The notes below the pieces were generated by a model, which had not been told where the DNA came from, did not search any database, and was given only the letters and a program-made list of their open reading frames with translations. Of a DNA stretch of 7,687 nucleotides, positions 6,970 through 7,687 are shown one piece after another. The DNA is from Acidobacteriota bacterium. GTDB taxonomy: Bacteria > Acidobacteriota > Blastocatellia > RBC074. Each line of letters opens with the position of its first letter. Position 1 is the first letter of the stretch. The stretch lies in the NCBI GenBank assembly GCA_013140935.1, contig JABFSD010000849.1:1-7687 (forward strand), given 5' to 3'. Position numbers and translations under genes: made by a program.

Positions 6970-7083
6970 TTTTTAGTGGCTAGTGGCTAGTAGTTAGTTT
7001 TTGCGGAAGTCTGAATGGCTCGCTGTTAAAACTAGCCACTAGCCACTAAAAACTAGCCACTAGCCACTAAAAACTAGCCACTA
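6967..7083. repeat. Heptanucleotide repeat element with 25-bp inverted repeats
   Basis: Positions 6967-7001 are five in-phase heptamers: TAGTTTT, TAGTGGC, TAGTGGC, TAGTAGT, TAGTTTT. After a 26-bp core (7002-7027), eight heptamers in the opposite sense fill 7028-7083: AAAACTA, GCCACTA, GCCACTA, repeated as a 21-bp unit and cut off after the eighth. Segment 6967-6991 is perfectly complementary to 7031-7055 and equally to 7052-7076, so two alternative 25-bp stems can form. The element fills the whole ybeY-corC gap except the 6 bp before the corC ATG. It resembles the short tandemly repeated heptamer elements described in cyanobacteria. No T-run follows, so a terminator role is not supported. Confidence 0.9.
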
Positions 7084-7089
7084 TAAGAA

Positions 7090-7687
7090 ATGGAAATTGA
7101 ATTACTTTTGACCGGCATCTTTATGTTGATGCTGGTCACGATTGCGACGGTAAAAAGCGCGTTGGATGAGTTGAGCGACGTGTCATTGCGTTTGCTCGTG
7201 CGCGAAAAGAAAGACTCACCCGACGTAGCCTTCTGGAATGAGTTGCTCGAACATTATCAGCAACTCACGTTTACGTTGACCTTCGGCATACATCTTTGCA
7301 TCGGTTCGCTCGCCATTCTGCTCAGTGCGGTTTCGCATCGTTACCTGCAAGCTTATTTCTGGCTGCCCGCGTTGTTGGTGATGCCGGTAGCCATCCTGCT
7401 GTTCCGGCAAGTCGTACCGCTGCTCATCACGCAAAACCGGCCTGAGAACGTGCTTTATAAAATGCGCATACCAATCCGCTTGTGGTGGTATACGTTAGGC
7501 GTTATCACCTGGCCGATCTATCGCGCCTTGCGCAAACTCAAACGCGCCGATGACGAACCCATCACCGAAGAAGCCGCTGCCGAAGACACCGACCGCCAGA
7601 TGCAGGCCTTTCTCGATTTCGGCGAACAGGAAGGCATTCTCGAAGGCGAAGAAGGCGAGATCATTCAAACAATCATCGGTCTCGGCG
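7090..7687 (+). CDS. corC: CNNM/CorC-HlyC family membrane protein (YbeX-like), 3' partial
   Basis: The 199 visible residues cover the N-terminal transmembrane (CNNM/DUF21-type) domain and the start of the cytosolic linker. Membrane segments are predicted at about 4-24, 60-80, 90-113 and 131-150. The stretch LDFGEQEGILEGEEGEIIQT (175-194) is the family signature just before the paired CBS domains, which lie beyond the window together with the CorC_HlyC domain. Position after ybeY matches ybeX in the ybeZ-ybeY-ybeX clusters of other bacteria, where CorC/YbeX is tied to Mg2+/Co2+ handling and ribosome metabolism. By my alignment the ion-site motifs are altered: the usual FSxxETA is VTIATVKSA, GNN is GIH, and GExxPK is RQVVPL. 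Transport function is therefore doubtful. No Shine-Dalgarno is evident, since the leader is the heptamer repeat plus TAAGAA. The gene symbol rests on family and context. Confidence 0.88.
   Translation, partial: MEIELLLTGIFMLMLVTIATVKSALDELSDVSLRLLVREKKDSPDVAFWNELLEHYQQLTFTLTFGIHLCIGSLAILLSAVSHRYLQAYFWLPALLVMPVAILLFRQVVPLLITQNRPENVLYKMRIPIRLWWYTLGVITWPIYRALRKLKRADDEPITEEAAAEDTDRQMQAFLDFGEQEGILEGEEGEIIQTIIGLG

Noticed and set aside
6967..7076. Intrinsic terminator formed by the 25-bp inverted repeat
   Set aside because: The loop is about 40-60 nt and the stem is followed by further heptamer repeats, not a T-run; corC begins at once, fitting read-through in one operon.
7028..7083. CRISPR-like array
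   Set aside because: The units are 7-bp and 21-bp tandem repeats with no unique spacers, an opposite-sense copy lies alongside, and no cas gene is visible.

Overview
The window is a moderately GC-rich bacterial segment with every gene on the + strand. It most likely comes from Acidobacteriota, class Blastocatellia. I infer this from the style of the giant secreted multidomain protein (tandem Ig-like modules containing phrases such as SDAETAAGS and RATDNCGATT, a lamin-tail domain, and a C-terminal module with LRRSLTNNTGRAVTKLRFR), which I associate with that group. No search was run.

Left region (2-5323): one very long gene, open at its 5' edge, encoding at least 1,773 residues of an extracellular or cell-surface beta-sandwich/beta-propeller protein. 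It runs from the tail of a LamG-like domain, through a cadherin-like/Big_9-type domain, to an A-B-C-A-B series of Ig-like modules. A seven-repeat FG-GAP/VCBS propeller follows, then a second A-B-C-A-B series, a lamin-tail domain and a conserved C-terminal module. The arrangement looks like a duplicated five-module arm on each side of a propeller.

Middle (5324-5524): about 200 bp of intergenic DNA with a strong 12-bp palindrome (5356-5382) and weak promoter-like hexamers ahead of the next operon.

Right region (5525-7687): the conserved ybeZ-ybeY-ybeX type cluster. It holds a PhoH/YbeZ ATPase, the YbeY endoribonuclease 2 bp downstream, and a CNNM/CorC (YbeX-like) membrane protein cut by the window end. 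YbeZ and YbeY are known in other bacteria as partners in rRNA maturation and ribosome quality control, and YbeX is linked to the same process. The PhoH reading frame lacks any ATG, GTG or TTG at the expected N-terminus and probably starts at CTG 5525. The CorC-like protein keeps the family fold signature but lacks the usual ion-site residues in all three motifs I can align.

Between ybeY and corC (6967-7083) lies an unusual heptanucleotide repeat element: five TAGNNNN heptamers, a 26-bp core, then eight heptamers in the opposite orientation. It forms a perfect 25-bp inverted repeat, supplies the ybeY stop codon and ends 6 bp before the corC ATG. I see no CRISPR array, tRNA, rRNA or transposase gene.
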